Positions 34,500 to 42,997 of a stretch of DNA of 64,000 nucleotides are shown one piece after another. Below the pieces are notes generated by a model. It searched no databases and was not told the origin of the DNA. It worked only from the letters and a program-made list of their open reading frames with translations. Within the stretch, counting starts at the first letter, position 1; every line of letters begins with the position of its first letter. The stretch is from Dermatemys mawii. Its lineage: Eukaryota; Chordata; Testudines; Dermatemydidae. The stretch spans positions 8,768,336 to 8,832,335 of the forward strand of contig ML677385.1 of assembly GCA_007922305.1 (NCBI GenBank). Reading direction: 5' to 3'. Position numbers and translations under genes: made by a program.

Positions 34500-34683
34500 A
34501 TTTAGAACAGGGATCGGCAACTTTGGCACACGGTCCCCATTGGACTGGAGTGGCGAACTGCGACTGGTGGGAGCTGCCATCGGCTGAACCTGTGGTCGGG
34601 GCAGGTAAACAAACCGGCCAGGCCGGCCAAGTGTGCTTACCCTGTGGGGCCGCGTGCCAAGGTTGACGATCCCTGGTTTAGAA
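34500..34683. mobile_element. hAT MITE with 8-bp TSD
   Basis: 34508-34675 begins CAGGGATCGGCAACTTTGGCAC and ends GTGCCAAGGTTGACGATCCCTG, an inverted repeat. Flanks are ATTTAGAA (34500-34507) and GTTTAGAA (34676-34683), 7 of 8 matching. It contains GGCAGGTAAACAAACCGGCC. Same family as 50476-50792, but only one arm of the palindrome is kept. Absent from the matching place in copy B. Confidence 0.85.
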
Positions 34684-34784
34684 GTTGCACTGCGGACTGG
34701 GCAACTGACAATAGGAGTTCATATGCCAGCTCTGCCACTTTGTTCAAGCCACTCAGGGTCTGATTAACAAATTCACTGAGAAGG

Positions 34785-35110
34785 ACTGGTCAAAATGTTT
34801 CTGACCCAACAGTTTTCCACTAGAAAATGCTGCTTCTACAACACTGGAATATTTAATGGAAATGTACTGATGTGAGTGATACTTTACGGAAGCACTTCAT
34901 TTTGATTAGCTCAAAGTGCTTTGTTTCAAATTTGATATATTATAAAAATAAAAGTTGAAACAAAGTACTTTGACCTTCGATATTTCCGAAATGAAGCTTT
35001 GTTTGGCAGTGAATGTCAGAAGCTGACCTTTCCTTCCAATTCATGGCTAAAGGAAACTTCAAAATGGGGGAAATTTCCTGAACACTAGAAAATCTGAGTT
35101 TTGACCAATT
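34785..35110. repeat. AT-rich GAAACATTTT-type dispersed repeat
   Basis: GGTCAAAATGTTTCTGACCC, GTTTCAAATTTGATATATTATAAAAATAAAAGTTGAAACAAAG, and CTTCAAAATGGGGGAAATTTCC belong to the same family as 20805-21190. Confidence 0.5.
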
Positions 35111-36224
35111 CTACTGTTTAGGCACCTAATGGTGCACCTCAGCAGGCAATTTAGGTATATTAAATATTTTCATAAGTAGAAGTTGGCCACGGTTAGGCAC
35201 CCACTTTTCTTCCATTGCCAGGTTTTATTCTTGGGGCACCTATGGGCATTTTATAAATACCTTAAGCACAGTTCCCATCTCTCACCATGTTACTCACTCT
35301 GTAGGCCTAGAGCGCTGCACTTTGGGGAATTGCAGCCATTACTGATCAGAAGGCTGTAGCTGTGTTCCAGCAACGTTTTGGCCCTAGTGTTATGATTTTA
35401 GCAATTTTATACTTGATTGCCTTTTTCAAATTAGGTTTGGACATTTCAAACATGCTAGCAGGGACTCAACTCCTACACCTGGTCCTTGATTGGTCTGTGT
35501 AGGCATTTCATCAATGATGAGTTCATGGAGGATGGCGGCTAGGTAAACGATGCCCCTGAACCCTAGCCCACATTAGGTCTGGCCTCCCATTCCTCTAAAA
35601 GCTCCTCCCATTCCTTCTCCCCTTTCTCATACAGCCTATGGTAAAGGCTGATGATTGTGGTAACATTTCACCCTTGCACGAAATAGACAGATACCATCCT
35701 GACTCTCCCCCTACCCCAGTACTCTGATTGGATCAGCTCTTGGGTGTGAAGTGCAAGGTGGATTGCACAATGAAAACTCCCAATAAAATTTTTACTGTTG
35801 CACCATACTGCTGAATGTTTCTGGGCCCCTTAGCTGAGTTGCCATGCCATGCTTCTGCAAGTCTTAAGGGACAGAGTACTCTAAGTAAAATCCATATCCC
35901 CTCCCCACTGCTTCTCTCCCTTTCTTTGGGCCCAAGTCAAATGCTATGGTATAAAGCATGTGGGTTACATGAGCAGGCCATTTCTTTTGTGTTAACAATG
36001 AATCCCACTATATTAGAGGCTGCATACGCATGCTTCCTTCTGAATTACTCACTTCCTGTACCAAAGTCTCCAAGACCTAGTTTGCTCACAACTTCTTTTA
36101 AAAAGAAAATTTTAAAAAAGGTCTAATAGTTTTAAATATTAGGAAACAGAGCTGCAGATGTAGAAACTAATGGGAAGGGGACACGTACTTCAACACAGTG
36201 CTTTCCTAATCCAAAATCTAAACC
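35111..36224. other. No gene recognised
   Basis: The 103-residue frame at 35815-36126 (plus) has no recognisable domain and low-complexity Lys at its end. No supported gene. Confidence 0.35.
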
Positions 36225-36735
36225 TACATGGCCCCTGTGCTAGCCTGAACCACAGGTTTGGAGTTGCGGGTAACGGGGATCTCAGACTACAATTAGGGGT
36301 GGGGAAGGCAGATGGTCCTTGGCTAGGTTTAGGATTATGTTGGCAGGGGCCCCGGGCTAGAGTTGTGATTGGGGCGGACAGAGATCTCTGGGCTAGTGTT
36401 TGGACTGAGACTATCAGGGGGTTCCTTGTTAAGACTGGGGCCACAGGAAGCCACAGGGTAGAATTAGGGTAGGGATGTGCAGGAGTCTCTGGGCTAAGGT
36501 GAATATGGGGTGGACAGGGACCCCAGAGCTAGTAGTTTGGGTGTGAGCAGAGGTCCACTGGCTAAGGTTAAGATTGGGGTGGGCAACTGGCCCTGGGCTA
36601 GAGTCTGGTTGGGGACCCAGGACTAGGATTGAGTTTGGGGCCAAAAGGGACTGGGCGTGTGTTAGAGTTGTGATGGCATGAGCCTCAGGCTAGGGATAGG
36701 GTTGGGGCTGGCAGAGGTTCTCCCAGGCTTTGGTC
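36225..36735 (+). repeat. 35-bp degenerate minisatellite, about 14 units
   Basis: GGCTAG/GGCTAA words recur at 36321, 36355, 36391, 36492, 36527, 36560, 36596 and 36687, with degenerate units between, giving a period of 34-36 bp. The unit is roughly GGGCTAGRGTTRGGATTGGGGYGGRCAGRGACCYCT. The plus strand is G-rich. Frames on both strands over this block are repeat artefacts. Confidence 0.82.
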
Positions 36736-38210
36736 TCAGCTAGAGCCAACAGATGGTTAGAAAGTGTGGTGTCTTTTGGGGCTTAATTTAAATATTTATT
36801 GGTTGTAGCTCTTCCTTGAACCAGTCATCTCTGAGGTTGTGTTTTTTCTTAGATACCTCTTTTGCACTAAATATTTCTGAGCTATTACTGGCCCAAGTGT
36901 CAGCGTTGTCTTCTTCCCCTTTCAATTCACTGGAGATTACCCTTTTCTATTGCTGAAGGGTCTTTACGTCCAGAATTCATTTAAATATCTCTAAGGCATA
37001 GGTGCAGGGGGCCTCTGACTCAAACAGTCTGAACAGCTGAACCGAAAGTGAACTCAAAAGAGCTGAATCACGGCTGTGGTTCATCAGTCTCTCTTCATAC
37101 CTTCACAATGCTGCTTGCAAATGAAATTAGAGTTAAAATTCAGTACTAGTGTGGGATGCACATGACTCATCAGGACCTGTCTAGGATCTTCTGGTATTTC
37201 AAGTGATATACTGGAGAGCTCTAACTAAGGTCAGACAGCAACCTCTGAATGTCCAATGCTTTTTTCACATGCCAATGTAATTGTTCCAAATCTCCCTCAG
37301 GTTCCATGAAGTATTTGGCTATGTATCAGGGTTACTTGCTTGTGTGCTGGAGATCCTGGGGCTAATTCAGCCATGATGATTACAAAGTGTGCTGTACCTG
37401 GGTTGAATCAGGTGCTTTCCCATAAAAAAGAGCAGGACACCTCAGTTGAGGGTATGTGGGGAAAGCTCAACAGGTTGTAGTTATGCTTGTAGCTATTGTC
37501 GGGTGTAAGACGGCTCTTGTAGGGCCCTTAATTGGTAGGGGAAAAGCTGAAGAAGAAGGAGAGAATGAGAGAAAGCTCTCTGGGCAGGGATGCTTGGCAG
37601 AGACTCAGTCTAAATGGGAAGGACTTTAAAGGGCAGCTGGGCTGAAGATTGTGTGAGTTTGTGTTTTATGTTATTTTGGTTATTCAGGAAGGAGACATTG
37701 AAATAGGCTTGAGGCCTAGAGGGCCAAAGTGAAATAAAGTGGACCTCATGAGAGTGTTGGAACTACATATGGACAGGGAGATCATAAAGGGCACCTGAAA
37801 GGAATGGAAACAGACATCGGGTGCTGCAGAGTGACTCTGGCCCTAAGGTGAGGGGCATCCTATTGCAGACAGCTCTATGTTCACAGCAATCATATGGCAC
37901 CTAAGGTGTAATAACAATATGAATAAGAGTTTAAAGAACCTCATATTGTTGCCTCTTCTAGTTTTTATTGTATTTAAAGTATTTTAACACCATATTATAA
38001 GGAAAAACAGTAATAAATACTTATTGAATGGTATGCCCCTGGCTGTAAGACTAACATGCTAGCAAAAAAAGGAGTAAAGTTGATTTGTTTAACTGGCACA
38101 TGTTCTATACCAGAGAATGATGATGATCCCTGGAGCAAATAAACCTAAAATAAGTGGTTGGTTGACCATTCAAGATGGTCTTTTGTGAGAGTGTAACTGT
38201 CTTAAAGATG
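36736..38210. other. No gene recognised; possible retroelement piece
   Basis: 37400-37860 is purine-rich with an AATAAA at 37731 and could be an old LTR. No ends or coding frame support this. The remainder is unique. Confidence 0.35.
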
Positions 38211-38387
38211 CATACAGTCAGGGCCGGCTCTAACTTTTTTGCCGTCCCAAGCAAAAAAAAAAAAAAGCGGGGGAGGGGGCAGCCAGAATGTGCCACCCCA
38301 GGATTGGACGGAGTGCTGCCCCTTCAGATGTGCTGCCCCAAGCACATGCTTCCTATGCTGGTGCCTGGAGCTGGCCCTGCATACAAT
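38211..38387. mobile_element. Short hAT MITE (CAGGGCCGGCTC) with 8-bp TSD
   Basis: 38219-38379 (161 bp) starts CAGGGCCGGCTCTAAC and ends CTGGAGCTGGCCCTG. Flanks are CATACAGT (38211-38218) and CATACAAT (38380-38387), 7 of 8 identical. A poly(A) run of about 15 and GCAGCC-rich sequence lie inside. A second, truncated copy starts at 59217. The frames across it are artefacts. Confidence 0.88.
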
Positions 38388-38691
38388 CTCAGCTGCAGTT
38401 CTGCTATTTATCTTTAGCTCACAGGAGGTGTTTAATCAGGCAAGATTTGCCACATTTCAGGCTGTTGCAATACTGCTTTCCCAGCTTCACTTTCATGAAT
38501 ATGTGCAGTGGCTGTGGTAAAATCATACAATATAGGGAAGGGATGTTTCCCTAATTTGAGCTTGTATGTGCTGATTAGGACAGTCTGGCTTCATCATGGG
38601 TATGTCCTTCCTAAATTACAGCCCAGCTTAAAGATTCAGTCTTGTAGCCATTAGTTAATACATTGACTGTGGTAAAAAGTGAAGTAGACAC
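38388..38691. other. No gene recognised
   Basis: Unique flank between the hAT MITE and the Harbinger element. Confidence 0.35.
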
Positions 38692-38694
38692 TAA

Positions 38695-38780
38695 GGGTAT
38701 GGTTACACTTACAAAATTATAGCGCTATTGCTTATAGCGCTCGCCTTATACAGCAATAATAATAGCGCTATTGTATGTCC
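38695..38780. promoter_or_regulatory. Left terminal and subterminal binding region
   Basis: After the terminal repeat, AGCGCT-centred words occur at 38721-38726, 38736-38741 and 38764-38769, mostly within TATAGCGCTAT. These palindromes are mirrored at the right end and are the likely binding sites of the transposase or Myb-like protein (inference). Confidence 0.65.
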
Positions 38781-38954
38781 ACACTGAGATGCTCCAGAGC
38801 TATAGCATGGCCACATTTGCGGCACTTAATACGGCATTAAGAGCAGCGCATTAGGGCATGTATCCCACAGTACACCTCTTCCTGATCTGGCGCAATGGCT
38901 TGTGGTAGGGGGGGCGTCACTTGCGGGGCATTCTATATCCTGTTTGAACTACCC

Positions 38955-39068
38955 ATGATGCTTTTTGGCATATCCCAGCAATCCCTGTGTTTCCTTCCAC
39001 CTCCGGCACCATCTTTCAAGGGTTTCAGCAAGGCACGCTCCGTCTTCCATTGTCGAGTGCTGCAATGA
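38955..39068 (+). other. Upstream ORF overlapping the transposase start (ATGA)
   Basis: A 37-codon frame starts with two ATGs (38955, 38958) and ends in TGA at 39066-39068, which overlaps the transposase ATG at 39065-39067 as ATGA. Copy 1 keeps the same arrangement. It could reduce or couple translation of the transposase by termination and reinitiation, if the mRNA starts upstream of it; that start is unknown. A chance overlap is also possible. Confidence 0.4.
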
Positions 39069-40306
39069 ATCCAGAACTGCTGAGGGACATGCTGACGACT
39101 GTCGCCAGCACATCTCTGCGTGCAGTGGAGTTATTCCTTGACATGCAGGATGACAGTGATGATTCTGAAGACGAGATCGAAGCGGTGAATGCATTCGACA
39201 CAAAGCTTCTTGTCTCATTAACGGACATGCTCATGGCTGTTGAACGCCGCTTCTGGGCACGGGAAACGAGCACAGAGTGGTGGGATCGCATCGTCATGCA
39301 AGTCTGGGACGACGAGCAGTGGCTGCAAAACTTTCGAATGAGAAAAGCCACTTTCATGGGACTGTGTGCTGAACTCACCCCTGCCCTGCGGCGCAAGGAC
39401 ACCAGACTGAGAGCTGCCCTCCCGGTGGAGAAGCGGGTGGCTATCGCGATCTGGAAGCTGGCTACACCAGACAGCTACCGATCGGTGGCCAACCAGTTTG
39501 GGGTTGGAAAGTCGACCGTTGGAGTTGTGCTGATGCAAGTGTGCAGGGCCATTAATCGCATCCTGCTACGAAAAATCGTGACTCTGGATAACGTGCATGA
39601 CATCGTGGCTGGCTTTGAAGAAATGGGTTTCCCTAACTGTGGAGGGGCGATAGATGGGACCCATATACCCATTCTGGCGTCCGCCCACCTAGCTGAGGAG
39701 TACGTTAACTGAAAGGGGTACTTCTCCATGGTTCTCCAGGCGCTTGTGGATCACCGTGGGCGTTTTACTGACATTAACGCTGGCTGGTCTGGAAAGGTGC
39801 ATGACGCACGCATCTTCCGCAACACCGGCCTGCTCATGAAGCTGCAAGCCGGGACTTTTTTCCCAGACCAGAGGATCCCCGTGGGGGAAGTGGAAATGCC
39901 CATAGTGATTCTTGGTGACCCTGCTTACCCTTTAATGCCCTGGCTCATGAAACCATACACAGGGAGCCTGGACAGCAGTCAGGAAAGGTTCAACTACAGG
40001 CTTAGCCGTTGTCGAATGACTGTGGAGTGTGCTTTTGGGTGTCTCAAGGCGCGCTGGCGCTGTCTTTATGGGAGGCTAGACTTGGCCGAGGGTAGTATCT
40101 CCACGGTTATTTCCGCATGCTGTGCCCTACATAATCTTTGTGAGTGGAAGGGCGAAGGCTTCACTCAGGCATGGTCCTCTGAGGTTCAACGCCTGGAGGC
40201 CACATATGCCCAGCCAGAGAGCAGGGTTCATGGAGGGGACCAGCGCGAGGCTGTTAGGATCAGGGAAGCCTTGAGGGAGCATTTTGAGGCTGAAAGCCAG
40301 TTCTAA
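39065..40306 (+). pseudogene. Harbinger transposase, copy 2, split by TGA
   Basis: The frame is open upstream to a GTG at 38987, but the first ATG is 39065. Residues 1-215: acidic segment (DMQDDSDDSEDEIEA), QWLQNFRMRKATFMGLCAEL, a helix-turn-helix around SVANQFGVGKSTVGVVLM, and GAIDGTHIPI with the first catalytic Asp (codon 39653-39655). TGA at 39710-39712 follows EEYVN. The same frame continues to 40306; MVLQ at 39728 starts a 192-residue part with GDPAYPL (Asp, codon 39917-39919) and RMTVECAFG (Glu, codon 40025-40027). The full span of about 413 codons fits the family. Neither half has a complete catalytic triad. Readthrough, or a part supplied from another copy, would be needed for activity. 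Poly(A) signal at 40402. Confidence 0.94.
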
Positions 40307-40401
40307 AGTGAGGTGCAGATGGAGGGAGGGAGGGAGGGAGCATTCTTTTAACAGGAACAGGCATTTGCTTTTCTGTAGCCTGTAATAATGTATGTACACT
40401 T

Positions 40402-40421
40402 AATAAAGAAACCCATTTATT
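40402..40421. terminator. Back-to-back poly(A) signals of convergent genes
   Basis: AATAAA at 40402-40407 (plus, for the transposase) and the complement of AATAAA at 40416-40421 (minus, for the Myb gene) are 8 bp apart. The two transcripts therefore would overlap at their 3' ends, and the same arrangement is in copy 1. Confidence 0.75.
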
Positions 40422-40530
40422 AAGAAGACAATTCATGTATTGAACAGGTACTTCGGTTGCTGAAAGAAAATATTGTGATGCATGTGAGGGGGAAGGCAGG
40501 GGAGGTGCAATGGGGGTGTCGTGGGGTCAG

Positions 40531-42584
40531 TCAGAGATCGGAGTATGTCCGGGTCTCTGAGTCTCCAGTGCCCTCACAGTGGCCATGTCCCCCGAACCTC
40601 ATTTGCGGAGGGCAGTAAGGCATGTTATTAGGGGTAGACTGCAGTGGATAATGGTCTGGGGTCTGGGGGTTGTTCGGTGAAGACAGAGGGGTTGGAGGCA
40701 GCTGTGGATGGTGATAACCATTTGGCTGATGATAGTGGCCTGGAGGGTACAGAGGCAAAGAAGGGGAAGGGAGTTGGGGCAAACGATAATTGGGGTGGTG
40801 GGTGCGGAGCTTCTCCTCTTGAAGGGTGACAAGCCGCTGCATAGTCTGCAATTGAAGCTGCAGTAATGAGAGCAGCTTGTCGGTGCTTTTCCGGCGGTGA
40901 ATCGCGTTCTCCTTCCGCGCCTTCTCCCTCAACTTGCTCTCATTCTCCCTCCACCTCTGTGCAACTCGATTCTCCGTTACAGCCTGTTGCATTACTTGCT
41001 GTACAAGATCCTCTTTGCTCCTTCGTGGCCGCTTCCTCAGTCGCCTCAGCCTCTCAGCTGTTGATAAGAGCGATGGCGAAGGGGTGAAGGACGACCCTTC
41101 TAAAATAAAAAGATACATTTCACAGTGGTTCCCTTGTAAAGAGCAGACATGCCTATCATTCCCCCGCATTCCCCGTTTGCCTGTCCCGCAGACAGCACAG
41201 ATACAGCAACGGAGCCCCTGCCATGGTGAGTGGACTCCAGAGGCAAGGGAAATGATTTTTTCCCTGCCCTGAAAAGCTGTGGCGGGGGAGGGGGTGGGGA
41301 GTGCCGGGAAGTGGCAGGAGCCACAGTGTGAGCAGCAGGCAGCGGGAAGGATTTCTTCCCTGCCCTGAAAAGCTGTGGCGGGGGAGGGGGTGGGGAGTGC
41401 CGGTAAGTGGCAGGAGCCCTACTCTGAACACTGTTCCAACATTCTCCGTAGGTGTTTGTGCTGGAAGATATCTCGTTGCTTCGAGTCACTGAGGAGCAAA
41501 GGGAAGGGATTTTATTAAGATGTGGCTTCCGCCCAGGGCCATATGCAGCTTGCCTATGTGCAGCAATGCTCCCCCCACCCATTGTAGCACAGTGGCAGGG
41601 ACTAGTGACCGTGACCGGGACGGGGACCACGCTGGCTCTCCCGGGAAACCTGCGCAGGCGCATTGCAAGTGCTCTTATTGAGACCTTTGAAGAGATTACT
41701 GATGATGACTACCGCGAGGTGATAGACTACATCAGTGCACTATTCCACATGTAGGCAAGCATGCAAGCATCCCCTTCCACCCCAAGCTGCCTGCCTTCCC
41801 CATAGAAAAGCAGCTTTACCTCCGCAATGCACTGCTGAGCTGGCCCCTGCAACCGCTGGACGCTGTGGCTGGCCGCCCTCCTCCTGGCTTTAGAGGAGAG
41901 CTCCTGGCTGCATGCCCCCCTGCCCTCCTCCTGGCTTGAACAGAGCTCCAGGTGGAATGCCCCCCTCATCCCTTTCCATCCCAAGCTGCCAGCCTTCCCC
42001 ATAGAAAAGCAGCTTTACCTCCGCAATCCGCTGCTGAGCTGGCCCCTGCAACCGCCGGACGCTGTGGCTGGCTGCCCTCCTGGGTTGAGAAGAGCTCCTG
42101 GCTGCATGCGTCCAGGGACTCCTCCGTGCCCTGGATCGCTGCTGCCTCGTCGTCCTCCTCCTCCTCTTCTTCATCCTCCTGCTCTTCGTCCTCCTCCTCA
42201 CCCCCCCCCCCCTTCACTGGTGGGCTGGGAAGTGTCCGTGGTGGTCGATGGAGTGACCGTGGGATCACCACCAAGTATCGCGTGCAGCTCCTTATAAAAT
42301 CTGCAAGTCACCGGGGCTGCCCCTGAGCGGCCGTTTGCCTCGCAGGCTTTGCGATACGCATTCCTAAGCTCCTTTACCTTAACACGGCACTGCAGAGTGT
42401 CCCGCTCATGGCCTCTTTCTGCCAAGGCCCGTGATATCTGCCCATAGGTGTCAAAATTCCTGCGGCTAGACCGCAGCTGAGACTGAACAGCCTCTTCCCC
42501 CCAGCAGCTGATGAGGTCCAGCACCTCACTATTGCTCCATGCTGGGGATCGCCTATTGTGAGGAGGCATGGCACGTGGAGTCAT
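40531..42584 (-). CDS. Myb/SANT-like DNA-binding protein of the Harbinger element, two exons, frameshifted
   Basis: Harbinger accessory protein that binds the element ends and brings the transposase to the nucleus (family knowledge). Exon 1 runs 42584-42019 from ATG: a Myb/SANT trihelix (residues about 14-105, from SPAWSNSEVLDLISCWG to FYKELHAILGG), a Thr/Ser-rich link, then after a run of 12 G an acidic block (EEEDEEQEDEEEEEEDDE) and SQELFSTQ. The G-run holds one base too many for these two parts to be in frame, so as sequenced the protein stops after residue 128; a length polymorphism or sequencing error is possible. Donor GAG|GTAAAG at 42018; acceptor TTTTTATTTTAG| at 41100; the phases match (1 and 2 nt of one codon). 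Exon 2, 41099-40531: basic RLRRLRKRPRRSK, a coiled coil to about LVTLQEEKLR, a Pro/His-rich tail, TGA. Confidence 0.85.
41247..41425. repeat. 96-bp tandem duplication in the Myb gene intron
   Basis: CCCTGCCCTGAAAAGCTGTGGCGGGGGAGGGGGTGGGGAGTGCCGG occurs from 41262 and again from 41358, 96 bp apart, with near identity, followed by AAGTGGCAGGAGCC in both. Confidence 0.88.
41452..41754 (+). other. Antisense open frame inside the Myb gene intron
   Basis: An open plus-strand frame of 100 codons ends at TAG 41752-41754. A TAG lies directly before it (41449-41451), in a possible acceptor context (ACATTCTCCGTAG|GTG). The product has a Pro/Gly/Thr-rich middle (GLVTVTGTGTTLALPGNLRR) and a helical acidic C-terminus (ETFEEITDDDYREVIDYISA). 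The first ATG is at residue 39. It lies on the strand opposite the Myb gene, between its exons, downstream of the transposase. I recognise no family. It could be a third element gene, a captured host exon, or chance in GC-rich DNA. The same place in copy 1 is within the gap. Confidence 0.35.
41770..42167. repeat. 199-bp tandem duplication carrying a splice donor
   Basis: CATAGAAAAGCAGCTTTACCTCCGCAAT is at 41801 and again at 42000, 199 bp apart, with flanking similarity over about 150 bp. The downstream copy lies at the exon 1 end, so the donor (complement of TTTACCTCC) exists twice, at 42018 and 41819. The second copy is inside the intron and could serve as an alternative donor. Minus-strand frames through both copies read RLQGPAQQ. 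Confidence 0.85.
42201..42212. repeat. Run of 12 C (G on the coding strand)
   Basis: This homopolymer lies in exon 1 of the Myb-like gene. The frame upstream (T-S-E-G-G-G-G) meets a stop directly after it, while the acidic continuation is in the neighbouring frame, so the run length decides the reading frame. Confidence 0.85.
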
Positions 42585-42821
42585 GATGATCAATGAGAAT
42601 GATCACCTGCAAGGATTCCCTGAGAGCACGCCACGCTTGGCTGGAGCAAACAGGAAGGGGATTTTCAAATTTCCCTGGAACTTTAAAGGGCGGGTCTGAC
42701 GTGTGGTCACCTGAGGACAGGACAAAAGAGTTTGCAAGTGATGACCAGAGTGGCTCGAACGGGAATTATGGGACAGGCTGGAGGCCAATTAATGCGCAGT
42801 GGGTGTCCACATTCTTCCTGT

Positions 42822-42994
42822 AGCGCTACAGCAGGTGCGCTACAGCCCTTATTCCCCATGAGGAGGTGGATTAATAATAGCGCTATAACACCGCGGTTAT
42901 AGCGCTATTAGTGCCTTGCCAGTGTGGACGGGGAGTAGGTTATAGCGCTCGTGGGGGCTTTATAGCGCTATAAAGTGCCAGTGTAACTATGGCC
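42822..42994. promoter_or_regulatory. Right terminal and subterminal binding region
   Basis: AGCGCT-centred palindromes at 42822-42827, 42879-42884, 42901-42906, 42944-42949 and 42964-42969 lead into the right terminal repeat. Together with three at the left end this makes eight sites. Probably bound during transposition (inference). Confidence 0.65.
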
Positions 42995-42997
42995 TAA

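Larger units (their letters stand above)
31555..34770 (+). repeat. Segmental duplication, copy A
   Basis: Aligns in the same order and orientation with 44633-47580. Matching anchors are: TTTCATTCCCCTCTGAAATG (31556) with ACTTCATTCCCTTCTGAAAC (44633); CTCATGTGTTCATTACAGAACC (31952) with CTCATGTGTTCATTTCAGAACC; GCTGGAAGCTGTGACAAAA (32120) with GCTGGAAGCTGTGATAAAA (45201); GGCTTCAGACCATTTTAACTGAG (32711) with the same words near 46569; GTGTCTCTAACATTCAGATTTTGATTTTAAACCC with its partner near 46650. By eye identity is about 75 percent. MIR-like elements at 33610-33735 and 34690-34770 are in both copies. Segments unique to A are listed separately. Confidence 0.87.
38695..42994 (+). mobile_element. 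PIF/Harbinger transposon copy 2, complete, 4.3 kb
   Basis: Left end GGGTATGGTTACACTTACAA and complement of the right end GGCCATAGTTACACTGGCAC form imperfect inverted repeats of about 34 bp, both running into TATAGCGCTAT. TAA flanks both sides (38692-38694, 42995-42997). The element carries two convergent genes, transposase (plus) and Myb/SANT-like protein (minus, two exons). This two-gene layout is the hallmark of autonomous vertebrate Harbinger elements. Both genes are interrupted as sequenced (a TGA in one, a homopolymer frameshift in the other), so this copy is probably not autonomous. The same element sits inverted 15 kb upstream. Confidence 0.96.

Noticed and set aside
36170..36644. Frames of 71-100 residues on both strands
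   Set aside because: They follow the 35-bp minisatellite periodicity.
38987..39064. Transposase start at GTG 38987
   Set aside because: GTG is not a normal eukaryotic start; the first in-frame ATG is 39065, and the preceding frame may only be open by chance or be part of a spliced 5' exon.
41100..41663. 187-residue minus-strand frame between the Myb gene exons
   Set aside because: It spans the 96-bp tandem duplication (repeated PPPPPPQLFRAGKKSFPL) and lies within the predicted intron; it is a product of GC-rich repeats.
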